From contig DASYZE010000023.1 in assembly GCA_035946625.1 (NCBI GenBank), forward strand, positions 1 to 64,000: a DNA stretch of 64,000 bases, written 5' to 3'. Numbering within the stretch: position 1 is the stretch's first letter; each line of letters begins with the position of its first letter. Below are positions 25,291 through 32,931 of the stretch, piece after piece. Under the pieces are notes generated by a model. It saw only the letters and a program-made list of their open reading frames with translations. It was not told the DNA's origin and did not search any database. The position numbers and the translations under genes were made by a program. The DNA is from DASYXZ01 sp035946625. GTDB lineage: Bacteria > Acidobacteriota > Terriglobia > UBA7540.

Positions 25291-25893
25291 TTACCTCTCC
25301 TCCAACTCGATCACAAATTCAATTTGCGGCCCCCGCGCCAGCGCGCCACCCCGCCGCGCCACCAGCGCGCCCATGTCGTGCCGCGTGATGCGCAGGTCCT
25401 GGATCTTGCTGACCGCGGAATCGAGCCCCGCGGTTTGCGTGGTCGGCATGGTTCGATGGCTGATGGCCAGGGGCAGATAAAAATCCCCGAGGGGCACGGA
25501 GGTCAGCACCATGTCCACGGCGCGCAAATAATCCATGGCGTCGTCGGCCAGCCACTCGGGGTCTGTGCCGGAAATGGCCAGGGCACAGAAAAAAGTGTGG
25601 GTCTGGGTGCGCAGATCGGCGTCCGAGCTCGGATCAAATTGCGTGCTGCGCGAAACCAGCACCAGCGCCGGCCAGTTCTGGATGGGCGACGCTTCCTTGA
25701 AAAACGCGGCAAACGAACTCAGCGTGCGCCCGGGCGGACGGGTGGCGTTAATCACCGCCAGCGCCGCCTCCTGGTCGCGCTGGAGAATTGCAATCAACTG
25801 GTTCACCAGCTGCTTCGCGAATTGTGCCTGGTAACGTTGGATCATACGCTGGTCCGTTGCCCCTGGTGGTAGGTCATAGGTCGCAAGCGGGCT
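25291..25893 (-). CDS. Probable tail terminator / tail completion protein
   Basis: About 200 residues from an ATG at 25893 (the frame opens at 25923; the exact start is uncertain). FAKQLVNQLIAILQRDQEAAL and YLRAVDMVLTSVPLGDFY are helices around a central beta part with PALVLVSRSTQFDPSSDADLR; the chain ends GPQIEFVIELEER. Tail terminators are usually this length and come after the gpG-type protein, as here. The identity is from position and general shape, not from a firm motif. Confidence 0.5.
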   Translation of the reverse strand, partial: SPLATYDLPPGATDQRMIQRYQAQFAKQLVNQLIAILQRDQEAALAVINATRPPGRTLSSFAAFFKEASPIQNWPALVLVSRSTQFDPSSDADLRTQTHTFFCALAISGTDPEWLADDAMDYLRAVDMVLTSVPLGDFYLPLAISHRTMPTTQTAGLDSAVSKIQDLRITRHDMGALVARRGGALARGPQIEFVIELEER

Positions 25894-25904
25894 CATCTTT
25901 CTTG

Positions 25905-25972
25905 CCCACCCGCTACATGCCACCTACGACCTGCCGCCCTTCACCTTTACCCCTCAACCTTTAACCTTTCAT
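25905..25972. repeat. Spacer arrays (CTACATGCCAC and CCTTTAC words)
   Basis: Words like GCCACCT/ACGACCT and then CCTTTAC, CCTCAAC, CCTTTAA fill the spacer between the terminator-like and gpG-like genes. The gpG gene's stop lies in the last words (TTTCATCAT). Confidence 0.65.
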
Positions 25973-26497
25973 CATCCCGCCCATCTCGTTCGCGCCCAAC
26001 ACCAGCGCCTTTTGTTCCAGACTCCGCCCCACCAGTTCCGCCCATCGCCCTACGCGATCATCCGATAGAATCAGAATTGGCCGCATGGGCATCCCGCGTC
26101 CCAATCCGCGCCCGGACGCGATATTGGGCTGCCCAAACCCGCGACCTGTGCCGGTCTGGTGATACATCGCGTAGGGCAGATTGGAGCCCAGGGTGAGCGT
26201 TTGTCCGTCCGCTTCTTCAACGTGCCCCGCGCTTCCCGCGTCGATCAGTGAGGCGAGAAGAGCGCCGGTGGAATTGAGTGGCCCGGAGCCCGCGCGGCGG
26301 CGGCGCAAAGTGGATGGCGCCAGCGCGGCCCACGGTGTTCCACCGGCGGCGCCTTCGGGGGCAAACTGTTCTGCCACCATTTCCCGAAAGTCATCCGCGA
26401 TCTGCAGGAACGCCGCCGAGTTGTCGGCCAGCGAGCTCTCGATTGATTCGAGCGCCTGCTCAACGGGTCCCGAATTCATGTCAAACGTGAATTGCAT
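25961..26497 (-). CDS. Phage virion morphogenesis protein (Mu gpG-like)
   Basis: 178 residues. Matches the Phage_tail_S / virion-morphogenesis family: an N-terminal helix, the FREMVAEQF segment, then GGTPWAALAPSTLRRR (the family's W-x-x-L/S block). It continues with LNSTGALLASL and a central LTLGSNLPYAMYHQTGTG, where the YAxxHQxG pattern is diagnostic. In Mu, gpG acts at the head-tail joining stage. The start could be ATG 26497 or 26479; neither has a good ribosome site. Expected position just after the connector gene. Confidence 0.8.
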   Translation of the reverse strand: MQFTFDMNSGPVEQALESIESSLADNSAAFLQIADDFREMVAEQFAPEGAAGGTPWAALAPSTLRRRRAGSGPLNSTGALLASLIDAGSAGHVEEADGQTLTLGSNLPYAMYHQTGTGRGFGQPNIASGRGLGRGMPMRPILILSDDRVGRWAELVGRSLEQKALVLGANEMGGMMKG

Positions 26498-26504
26498 TTA
26501 AGTA

Positions 26505-26585
26505 CCCGAGAAAGGTAGGTGGCATGTAGTAGATGGGGAAAACCCCACATGCCACATGCCACAAGCCACTTGCCACTGTTCTTCA
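26505..26585. repeat. Heptad array GCCACAT / GCATGTA
   Basis: Words around GGTAGGTGGCATGTAG are followed by CACATGCCACATGCCAC-type words (7-bp phase) up to the stop of the connector gene. The two halves are partly inverted. Confidence 0.7.
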
Positions 26586-27068
26586 ATAAACATCCCCTTT
26601 TCGAAACGACAAATTGCTGTCGTCCTCCGCATCGGTCGGATCGGTTTCCTGGCCCGCCGTGCCGCCCAAGGACGGAAAAACGTCTCCCGTGCGCGCCAGG
26701 GGGTTGAACAACTTGTCGTAATCGCCCCGGTTGAGTTCGGCGACCATGTTTTCGTAAGCGCGCCGCAGGGTGTTGGGATTGGCCCAGCCCTGCGGCGACG
26801 ATTCCGGTCCAATCATGGAAAAAAGCGCGTCGCCCAGGTCGGCGGCGGCGCCCACTTCGTTGATCAGCGCCAGCAGCGCGTAGGCCTGGGGATTGGACGC
26901 GGACAGTCCGGTCAATGCAAAACCGCGCGCCAGGGCCAGCGCGGTGATGCGCGCGCTCTGGTTTTCGATCCACGCCTGGATCTGCGTGTCCGACGGATTT
27001 TGATTTGTAACCCCGCGCTGAAATCCGGGATAGTGCGCCGCCACCGCATCAATGCTGGTGAATCCCAT
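26583..27068 (-). CDS. Head-tail connector / adaptor protein (DUF1320/gp6-like)
   Basis: ATG at 27068 with GAGGAAC upstream gives ~161 residues; the extension to 27116 is not needed. Begins GFTSIDAVAAHYPGF, contains the amphipathic helix DTQIQAWIENQSARITALAL, and ends with a flexible acidic tail (TDPTDAEDDS). Small helical adaptor proteins of this size follow the major capsid in Mu-like and HK97-like phages and sit at the portal. Assigned from order and fold pattern. Confidence 0.6.
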   Translation of the reverse strand: MGFTSIDAVAAHYPGFQRGVTNQNPSDTQIQAWIENQSARITALALARGFALTGLSASNPQAYALLALINEVGAAADLGDALFSMIGPESSPQGWANPNTLRRAYENMVAELNRGDYDKLFNPLARTGDVFPSLGGTAGQETDPTDAEDDSNLSFRKGDVY

Positions 27069-27122
27069 AATGAGTTCCTCGCCATTCGGCAGGGGCGGTT
27101 CGCGAACCGCCCCCACGAATTT

Positions 27123-28058
27123 TTAGGCCACCGCCGCCAGCCACAAAAACGCCGCCGTGGGCGCCACCACTTGCAAAGCGTAGTAGCGCTGCACCTCGAC
27201 GATATCCGACGTGCGCGATTCATCGCGGTATCGCTTCACCAGAAACCCATCGGTGTTGGACCCGAAGAGCCAGGTGAACTGATAGCCCAGCGACACGGCG
27301 CGCCGCCCCGGTGAGGGGGGCATGTAGAACAGCACGGCGTTCTTGCCCCAAATGAAGTTGAGCGCGTCGGGCGTGCCTTCCGCCGCCGTGTTCATCACCG
27401 CCCCGGCCACGATGAAGTTGTCCACGTTGAAGACGGCTTTCAAATGCTCAGGCTGGATAATACCAACCTGCGTATACTTGAAACGGTCGGTAATGGCCGG
27501 GTGGTTGCGCAGTTGGATAAACACCGGATAGCTCACCAGGAGCGAATTCGGCGCCTGCCCGATCTGGGTCTGGATGGTGGACTTCTGCCCTTCGATGGCC
27601 ACAATGGGGTTGGAGTTCACGTAATCCGACCACTGCGACGTCCCCGCCAGCGTGGCGTTCTGCGTCAGCAGCGCCGGATTGGTCACCGTGTTGGCCACCG
27701 CCACCTCGCGCTGCACGAAAAGCAGATCGGTCAGCGTTTCGGTGACGTCCACGTCAATGTCGATGGCCGGATCGGAGTTGGCCCGTAGCTCGTCGGGGAT
27801 GGCCTCGGCCAGCGCGTGCCCCTCCGCGTAATACGTGTTGGTGGAGAGCGACCATTCGATCTCGTTGGCCTTCGCCCCCGGACGCCGCGAGTCGATCATG
27901 GTGCGGAAGCGGTCCTTGGAGTAAATGAAATATTTGTTGGACTGCTTGTTCACCGGAATGGTCGGAAAAAGTTTGTCGGCGATGAACTGATCGTTGTGAT
28001 ATGCAATGGACACCTGGGTCAAGGCTTGATCCACGTGTACCATCGAGACATCAGGCAT
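27123..28058 (-). CDS. Major capsid protein
   Basis: ATG at 28058, seven bases after GGAGGGGAG, gives 311 residues; codons up to 28163 are untranslated leader. Pattern: VHVDQALTQVSIAYHNDQFIADKLFPTIP, KQSNKYFIYSKDRFR, PGAKANEIEWS, a spine helix VTETLTDLLFVQREVAVAN, then SDYVNSNPIVAIEGQ. Near the end are VDNFIVAGAVMN and FIWGKNAVLFY. This is an HK97-fold shell protein of the Mu gpT / P22-coat-related type. It is preceded by protease, scaffold and decoration genes, as required for a processed head. Highest-dosage structural gene expected; it has the best ribosome site in the block. Confidence 0.8.
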   Translation of the reverse strand: MPDVSMVHVDQALTQVSIAYHNDQFIADKLFPTIPVNKQSNKYFIYSKDRFRTMIDSRRPGAKANEIEWSLSTNTYYAEGHALAEAIPDELRANSDPAIDIDVDVTETLTDLLFVQREVAVANTVTNPALLTQNATLAGTSQWSDYVNSNPIVAIEGQKSTIQTQIGQAPNSLLVSYPVFIQLRNHPAITDRFKYTQVGIIQPEHLKAVFNVDNFIVAGAVMNTAAEGTPDALNFIWGKNAVLFYMPPSPGRRAVSLGYQFTWLFGSNTDGFLVKRYRDESRTSDIVEVQRYYALQVVAPTAAFLWLAAVA

Positions 28059-28209
28059 AATATTTCTCCCCTCCGATCGCAGTCGGCGTCCCGGCGGCGG
28101 GTAGTCCGTCGGTGGACGGATTGGAATCGCCGGGAACCCGTCAGCGGGTCGCCGCGCTGCCATCGGGCAAAAGTATCCCGGGGATCTGACCTCCGGGACC
28201 CGGCCCGCG

Positions 28210-28282
28210 AAAAAATGTTGTCAGTTCTCAGTTTTCGGTTCTCAGTTACTGACGACTGATAACTGATGACTGACGACTTTTC
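28210..28282. repeat. Spacer array (TCAGTTCTCAGTT... ACTGACGACTGA)
   Basis: Short-period words based on TCAGTT / GACTGA in alternating orientation, between decoration and capsid genes. Extends to the decoration gene's stop. Confidence 0.65.
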
Positions 28283-28285
28283 TTG

Positions 28286-28699
28286 CTAGTCGTGCGGCAC
28301 CACCACCGGACTGGGCGACAGATACACAAAGAAAATTTGTCCCAGCGCCGTAGCCGAACTTTCCGCGATGCCCAGCACGTTGTGCAGCGTGGCGGTGGCG
28401 GGCAGGGTGGTCAAATTGGCCGTCTGCAAATTGCCCGTCGTGCCCGCAATCTCCACGTAGTCGCCTTTGTTGATGGGGCTGTTGGCCACCGCGCGGGTGA
28501 TGCCGTACTTGCGCACAATCACGTTTTCGTTCTGAGTGGGCTGCGATTCCTGGGTGATCCCGTAGGACACCTGGCTGGCGCCCGCCGGCAACTGGCAGTC
28601 GCCGTCATTCGCGCCCGGAACCACCGCCAGAAATTTGCCCACCCCTCCCACGCTGGTAATTTTGTAGGTCTTGTCGAGTACGTACGTTGCTCCTGCCAT
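28286..28699 (-). CDS. DUF2190-type head decoration / fibre protein
   Basis: 137 residues, ATG 28699 with AGGAGG six bases ahead. GATYVLDKTYKITSVGGVGKF, a VPGANDGDC turn, KYGITRAVANSPINKGDYVEI and LHNVLGIAESSATALGQIFFVYL fit the DUF2190 beta-sandwich of capsid-associated decoration proteins. Found next to the major capsid in many Mu-like and related phages. Role: stabilising or decorating the shell, inferred from family. Confidence 0.7.
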   Translation of the reverse strand: MAGATYVLDKTYKITSVGGVGKFLAVVPGANDGDCQLPAGASQVSYGITQESQPTQNENVIVRKYGITRAVANSPINKGDYVEIAGTTGNLQTANLTTLPATATLHNVLGIAESSATALGQIFFVYLSPSPVVVPHD

Positions 28700-28709
28700 T
28701 CTTTCCTCC

Positions 28710-28845
28710 TTTTGAGTACGTCAGTATTTCAGTGTTTCAGTTCGTCAGTATTTCAGTACGTCAGGGCTTCAGTCCTTTGCTTACTGACCGACTGACAAAC
28801 TGAAATACTGACGTACTGATCTTGCTTGCCATTTGCCACTTTCCT
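28710..28845. repeat. Octad array TCAGTATT / TCAGTACG
   Basis: 8-bp words TCAGTATT, TCAGTGTT, TCAGTTCG, TCAGTACG, then an inverted set (ACTGACGT, ACTGAAAT). Same word family as 19128-19195. Fills the spacer between scaffold and decoration genes; the two halves can pair. Confidence 0.8.
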
Positions 28846-29520
28846 TTAAGCGCTCACCGCCCGCCGGTACTGATGCACCAACTCGGGCTGCTCGCGCCCG
28901 ATTTCGCTCAGCGCCTGCCCGAAGGAAATGCTGCGCTCCCTCATGCGCTGTTCGGCCAGCAGTTTCACCTGGGTCTGCGCGTCTTCCGGACCGCTGCCGG
29001 AAAGTCCCACCGGGCGCAGCGGCACTTGCGATTTCTGTTCGGCCACGATTTTGCGGAAGGTGGGAAAATCGGAGAGCGCGATTTTTCTCCAGTCCTCGCG
29101 CTGGCGCGGCAGCACCTTGCCGTTTTTCACCGCCTCGTCCAGCTCCTGGTCCACCCGGGCGCGGAAATAATCCGCCGCGGCAATGGATTTCCCGCCCGCC
29201 TCGTTTTCCGAGAGCAGCGCCCCCGCTTCCTTCAGCGAAATTTCCCGGCGCGCCTCCAGCCGTCGGCGGATTTCCGCCACGCACTCGGAGAGTGTGGCCG
29301 CCGCCGCCGCACCCGCGCCATCCGCCCGCCTCTCGAGGCCCGCCAGGCTCTCAATCTCCGCTGCCAGCGCCGCCTCCGGCGTTTCACCCTCCCCGGAATC
29401 CCCGCCCAGCTCATCCAGGCATTGTTTCAACTCCGTCGGGTCGGCAAAATATTCGTCGGCAAAATCCGGGTGGGTCACCTTGATTTTTCCGTCTTGCACT
29501 GAAAGATTCACTTGCTTCAT
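28846..29520 (-). CDS. Nested in-frame capsid scaffold (Mu Z-like)
   Basis: An internal ATG at 29520 lies four bases after a perfect AGGAGG (29525-29530), in the same frame as the protease, and would yield 224 residues starting KQVNLSVQDGKIKV. The product is acidic and helical (AALAAEIESLAGLERR, AEIRRRLEARREISLKEAG, RVDQELDEAVKNG), fitting a scaffold. Phage Mu and lambda (C/Nu3) use exactly this nested-start layout. The strength of the ribosome site is direct evidence; the scaffold role is inferred. Confidence 0.6.
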   Translation of the reverse strand: MKQVNLSVQDGKIKVTHPDFADEYFADPTELKQCLDELGGDSGEGETPEAALAAEIESLAGLERRADGAGAAAAATLSECVAEIRRRLEARREISLKEAGALLSENEAGGKSIAAADYFRARVDQELDEAVKNGKVLPRQREDWRKIALSDFPTFRKIVAEQKSQVPLRPVGLSGSGPEDAQTQVKLLAEQRMRERSISFGQALSEIGREQPELVHQYRRAVSA

Positions 29521-30690
29521 GGGGCCTCCTGAAATATTTGCGATTTGCGATTGATGATTTGCGATTGAAGAAGAAGTACGTCCGTTGTCCGTAGTCCGTT
29601 GTCCGCCGCCTTCTGACTTCTGACTCCTGACTCCCGACTCCTCTTTTTCCGTACCCGGCTGCCCCAACGACGTATCCACGTGCACCTCGCCCACATCCAC
29701 CAATTGATACGCGGGATCGGACAGCCGGATCTGCGGCAGTTCTTCCAGGAACGGCCGGTTGGTGAGCGCCACGCTGGTCAGCGTGGTGCCGGTCATTTTT
29801 CCTGTGCGCTTGTCGCGCCCCGCCCAGCTGATGGCGGGCGAGATGTAGCGATACTCGCCGCTCTCAATCAGTTGCCGCGCCCGCGGCGTGGGGTCGTAAT
29901 TACCGTAGAGGATCCAGCGTGACCCCTCACCCGGCTCGCTCCCCTCGCCACCCTCTCCCCTGGGGAGAGGGCTGCGAAGCTTATTCTTTTCATCCTTGCC
30001 CTCTTGCCCGGGGAGAGGGCTGCGAAGTTTATTTTTTTCATCCTTGCCCTCTCCCTTGGGGAGAGGGTGCCCGACGCAGGAGGGCGGGTGAGGGGTCACG
30101 AGCAACTGAGGCTTCTCTAACTCAACAATCCTTCCCGCGCTCGGCACCGGGCCGCCCGCCGCCACTTCCGGCATTTCACTGGCGTGGTCGTAGTCCACGT
30201 TGATCTCGCCGTTGCGCCGCTCCTTGAAGTTGCGCACAATTTCTTCCAGGTCGGCGAGCGTGATGGAGAAGTCGCTCCCGTCGCGCACCCACTTGCCCGT
30301 AATGGCAATGGGAATGCGCGCCAGCTCATTGTCCGTCCCCAGTGGCGCGTTTAGAGTCACCACGAAGCGGGGAGGGGAAAAAGGCGGGAGTAGAGAGTTG
30401 GGAGTAGGAAGTCGGGGAGGAAGATGACCCTTCTCTTTGGCAGGTGACGGGTGGCGAGTGACGAGTGACGAGCTTCGAGCAGAAGAAGGGCGTCCGTGCT
30501 CCGTGGTCCGTGGTCCATTGCTCGTGGCACGGCCCTGGTGCTCGGGGCCCCGTTCCTGGCCGTGCTTCGCCAGGGATGCGCGACCGTCGGCGGGCACAAA
30601 CACGGGCGGGACGCCCGTGCTAGAATTACTTCCCACACGGGCGTGGATTGTTGACGGGCTGGACGATTTCTCAACGCTCAATGGATGCAC
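28846..30690 (-). CDS. Mu I-like head maturation protease with C-terminal scaffold domain
   Basis: GTG at 30690, five bases after AGGAGGAG. 614 residues. Protease part ~106-330: IPIAITGKWVRDGSDFSI, a helix NFKERRNGEINVDYDH (the YDHA-type active-site region of Mu gpI), VAAGGPVPSAGRIVELE, then after an insert RWILYGNYDPTPRARQLI and EYRYISPAISW ... SVALTNRPF. The C-terminal 224 residues are a coiled-coil scaffold that would be cut out. Three stretches are repeat-derived and in frame: ~9-105, 198-257 and ~346-386. In Mu, gpI/Z form protease and scaffold in the same way. Despite the inserts no catalytic block is broken. Confidence 0.75.
   Translation of the reverse strand: MHPLSVEKSSSPSTIHARVGSNSSTGVPPVFVPADGRASLAKHGQERGPEHQGRATSNGPRTTEHGRPSSARSSSLVTRHPSPAKEKGHLPPRLPTPNSLLPPFSPPRFVVTLNAPLGTDNELARIPIAITGKWVRDGSDFSITLADLEEIVRNFKERRNGEINVDYDHASEMPEVAAGGPVPSAGRIVELEKPQLLVTPHPPSCVGHPLPKGEGKDEKNKLRSPLPGQEGKDEKNKLRSPLPRGEGGEGSEPGEGSRWILYGNYDPTPRARQLIESGEYRYISPAISWAGRDKRTGKMTGTTLTSVALTNRPFLEELPQIRLSDPAYQLVDVGEVHVDTSLGQPGTEKEESGVRSQKSEGGGQRTTDNGRTSSSIANHQSQIANISGGPMKQVNLSVQDGKIKVTHPDFADEYFADPTELKQCLDELGGDSGEGETPEAALAAEIESLAGLERRADGAGAAAAATLSECVAEIRRRLEARREISLKEAGALLSENEAGGKSIAAADYFRARVDQELDEAVKNGKVLPRQREDWRKIALSDFPTFRKIVAEQKSQVPLRPVGLSGSGPEDAQTQVKLLAEQRMRERSISFGQALSEIGREQPELVHQYRRAVSA
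29535..29645. repeat. Heptad arrays inside the protease/scaffold gene, linker region
   Basis: TTGCGAT / TTGCGAT / TTGATGA words (about 29540-29570), CGTTGTC / CGTAGTC words (about 29580-29605) and TCTGACT / CCTGACT words (about 29611-29640). They are read in frame as residues ~346-386, a Ser/Gln/Arg-rich linker just upstream of the nested scaffold start. Confidence 0.75.
29919..30099. repeat. Palindromic element inserted in frame in the protease gene
   Basis: Perfect 14-bp inverted ends GTGACCCCTCACCC (29919-29932) and GGGTGAGGGGTCAC (30086-30099). Inside, a GGGGAGAGGGCTGCGAAG unit occurs twice in tandem with CTCTCCCC-type stems. Translated in frame as residues 198-257, giving a tandem KDEKNKLRSPLP repeat. 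Similar CCCTCACCC/GGGAGAGGG elements are widespread dispersed repeats in bacterial genomes; finding one whole inside a gene without breaking it is unusual. Confidence 0.8.
30380..30670. repeat. Repeat cluster at the 5' end of the protease gene
   Basis: Contains GGGAGTA / GGAAGTC words (about 30385-30420), GAGTGAC words (about 30450-30475), CCGTGGT words (about 30495-30525), and the palindrome CACGGGCG-GGA-CGCCCGTG (30601-30619). All are read in frame as the Ser/Pro/Arg-rich N-terminal ~97 residues, which have no counterpart in Mu-type proteases. Confidence 0.7.
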
Positions 30691-30769
30691 GATGGCTCCT
30701 CCTGAACAAAAATAATTTCAAATGGCCCCCCAGGCGCGGGAGCAAATTTCAAATGGACCTTTTCTGATT

Positions 30770-31190
30770 TCGAATCTCAAATTTCAAATGGACCTTTTCT
30801 GATTTCAAATCTCAAATTTCAAATCCTCCATTTGCCATTCCACATTTGCCATTTCCCATTCCCCATTTGCCATTTGCCATTCCCTTCCCGCCCGTCACCT
30901 GCCCCTAGTCACCGGCAGCGATCGCCTTCTCTTCCCTACTCCCTACTCCTTACCCCCTACTCCCTACTCTTAAATCTCAAATTTCAAATCCTCCATTTGC
31001 CATTTCCCATTCCACATTTGCCATTTCCCATTCCACATTTGCCATTTGCCATTCCACGTTTGCCATTTGCCATTTCAAATTTGCCATTTGCCATTCCCTT
31101 CCCGCTCGCCACCAGCTCCTAGTCACCGGCAGCGATCGCCTTCTCCTCCCCACTCCCCACTCCCGCTTCTTTCCCCCCCCGGCGGCTGCG
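30770..31190. repeat. Large composite array with a ~213-bp imperfect duplication
   Basis: 7-bp words TGCCATT / CCCATTC / CACATTT, TCAAATT / TCAAATC and TACTCCC fill the protease-portal spacer. A ~55-bp segment ending TAGTCACCGGCAGCGATCGC occurs at about 30885-30930 and again at about 31098-31140. The second copy contains the portal gene's last codons and stop; the first is a duplicate downstream. No credible gene in this stretch. Confidence 0.75.
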
Positions 31191-32478
31191 GCAATCCCAA
31201 TTCCCGCGCCACGTACTGCGCCAGTTCCGGGAACGGAGTCACCACGCCCGACTGCGCCAATTGCGACAGCGAAGTCAGCACCTGGTCAAAGCTGCGCGAG
31301 CGCAAATTGGAAACGGTCACCACGGGATACTGCGCCACGCCTTCCCAGTTGTAATCCACCAGCCGCTTCACCGCCGTGGCGCTCAAAACCCGCGCGATGT
31401 AGTCCGCCGTAGCTTGCACGGCCAGGAAAAAGAAATCCGACTGCGACTCGCCCAGCGCCCGGTTGCCGCTGGACCGCGCGCCCTGCCCCAGATTCATAAA
31501 AAACGCCAGCGCCACCCGCGAGATTTCAATGTTGTGGTGCTGGATCGAGTTGTAAAGGTCGCGCACGTTTCCCGCCACGCCCTGCAAGGTAAACTTCCAG
31601 CCGTTGGGCAGCGACAACCCGGTTTTTTCGTGCGCCGCCAGTTGCGTCACCCAGAGCGCCGCCGCCGCGCGGTCTTCCTGCGAGCCGTTCGGCCCCTGCT
31701 CGATGGTGGGAATCCCCAGTCCGTTGCGCTCGCCGGCGATGGCGTCAATCCGGTAGAGTTGACTCTTGATGTACCAGTGCATGTAGGCGGGGCGCAGCAT
31801 CGAGCGCCCGAAGAAGTTCGAGCCTTCCTGGTTGAAGGTAAAAATCGCCAGGCGCTCGGCGGGAATTTCCACGTTCATAAAATTCGCGTTGCGGTAGCCA
31901 TACTGATTCAGCGCGATCAGCGTTTCCCCATCCACGTCCGTGATCCAGCGGTAAAAAGTGACGGGCAGGCGCGGCGCCAGGCGCGCCAGGCGAACGCGAG
32001 CGCCATCCACCGCGTAGAGTTCCTCGTGCGCCGAAGCCCCAAAGGCCAGCATCAGCAGCGCGTTGCGCAGCACATCGTCCCAGCACTGGGTGGATTTCAC
32101 TCCGCTCTCGGAAACGTATTCCAGGCCGCCAAAAAGGTTGGCGCGCACAAAGTCGGCAATCTCGCGGTCGAGGTTTGAGTCGCTGGCCGCCTGCACGTCC
32201 CAGTTGGCGGCGCGGATGGGCAGCTCGCACGCCAGCAGCGTGGCCGCCACCTGCGCGTCCGAGCGCCGCATCATTTCGTAAGTGGTGATGGCGGCGCGCC
32301 CGGCCAGCGTCCCGTTGTATTCGCCAAAGTCCTGCAAAAACCCGGCAAAAATCGGCGTCCCCGAGAGTCCCTGCGGCGCCGTTTCCGCCTGCGCCGAGGT
32401 CCGCTCCACCGGCGCCTCCACCTGCGACTCCGCCAGCATCCGTCGATTCCAATTAATTTCCAGCGCTCCAATTTTCAT
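31123..32478 (-). CDS. Portal protein (DUF935, Mu gp29-like)
   Basis: 451 residues from ATG 32478. Follows DUF935 portals: GLSGTPIFAGFLQDFGEYN opening, TTYEMMRRSDAQVAATLLACELPIRAA, then WDVQAASD, LARLAPRLPVTFYRWITD and YGYRNANFMNVEIPAERLAIFTFNQEGSNFFGRSMLR. The crown-side helices include GSQEDRAAAALWVTQL, and the C-terminal region has RALGESQSDFFFLAVQA. Twelve copies would form the DNA gate at one capsid vertex and dock the terminase. The last ~16 residues (SGSGEWGGEGDRCR) are encoded by GGGAGTG heptad words, so the C-terminus has been rewritten by repeat sequence. Confidence 0.85.
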   Translation of the reverse strand: MKIGALEINWNRRMLAESQVEAPVERTSAQAETAPQGLSGTPIFAGFLQDFGEYNGTLAGRAAITTYEMMRRSDAQVAATLLACELPIRAANWDVQAASDSNLDREIADFVRANLFGGLEYVSESGVKSTQCWDDVLRNALLMLAFGASAHEELYAVDGARVRLARLAPRLPVTFYRWITDVDGETLIALNQYGYRNANFMNVEIPAERLAIFTFNQEGSNFFGRSMLRPAYMHWYIKSQLYRIDAIAGERNGLGIPTIEQGPNGSQEDRAAAALWVTQLAAHEKTGLSLPNGWKFTLQGVAGNVRDLYNSIQHHNIEISRVALAFFMNLGQGARSSGNRALGESQSDFFFLAVQATADYIARVLSATAVKRLVDYNWEGVAQYPVVTVSNLRSRSFDQVLTSLSQLAQSGVVTPFPELAQYVARELGLPQPPGGERSGSGEWGGEGDRCR

Positions 32479-32931
32479 GCGACTGTCCTTTGTCCTCGGT
32501 CCTTGGTCCTTAGTCCTTGGTCCTTACGCTGTCATCCCGAGCGGCAGCGAGGGATCTCGCTTCGAGGCCAGATTCCTCGCTGCCGCTCGGAATGACAAGT
32601 CTCGCTGCGGGCCCTTCCCGACTCCGGATTTCTGCCAGCCCTTCTCAATCACCAGCCGGCAGCGCGGACTTCCGTTTTTGAAGTCCGCGGCCTCCCCTCG
32701 GTTCGTCAAAACCCGCAGACCTCAAGACCGGAGGTCTGCGCTACAGCTTGCTTCGCCCCGCGTCCTTCCCTCTTAACCTGTCATCCCGAGCGGCAGCGAG
32801 GGATCTCGCTTCGAGGCCGGATTCCTCGCTGCCGCTCGGAATGACAGGTCTCGGCGGGGGACTTGCCCCGACACGGGATTGCCGACTTCTTTTCTCAATC
32901 ACCAATCACAATTCACCAATCACCCATTGCG
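32479..32931. repeat. Repeat-filled spacer between terminase and portal genes
   Basis: 453 bp without a gene. Contains heptads TCCTTGG / TCCTTAG (about 32485-32525) and a 68-bp palindromic element TGTCATCCCGAGCGGCAGCG... at 32530-32597, with a near-identical copy at 32779-32846 (one mismatch seen). Between them are hairpins GCGGACTTC/GAAGTCCGC (32664-32688) and GCAGACCTC/GAGGTCTGC (32715-32739). CAATCAC / CAATTCA words (about 32895-32930) run into the terminase stop. Confidence 0.8.

Noticed and set aside
30100..31190. CRISPR array in the repeat-rich phage spacers
   Set aside because: Units are 7-8 bp without unique spacers of 28-40 bp, and there are no cas genes in the window.
30832..31354. 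Open frames of ~96-102 codons (MPFHICHFPF... type) in the protease-portal spacer
   Set aside because: They are translations of TGCCATT/CCCATTC word arrays; repetitive, no ribosome site, no family resemblance.
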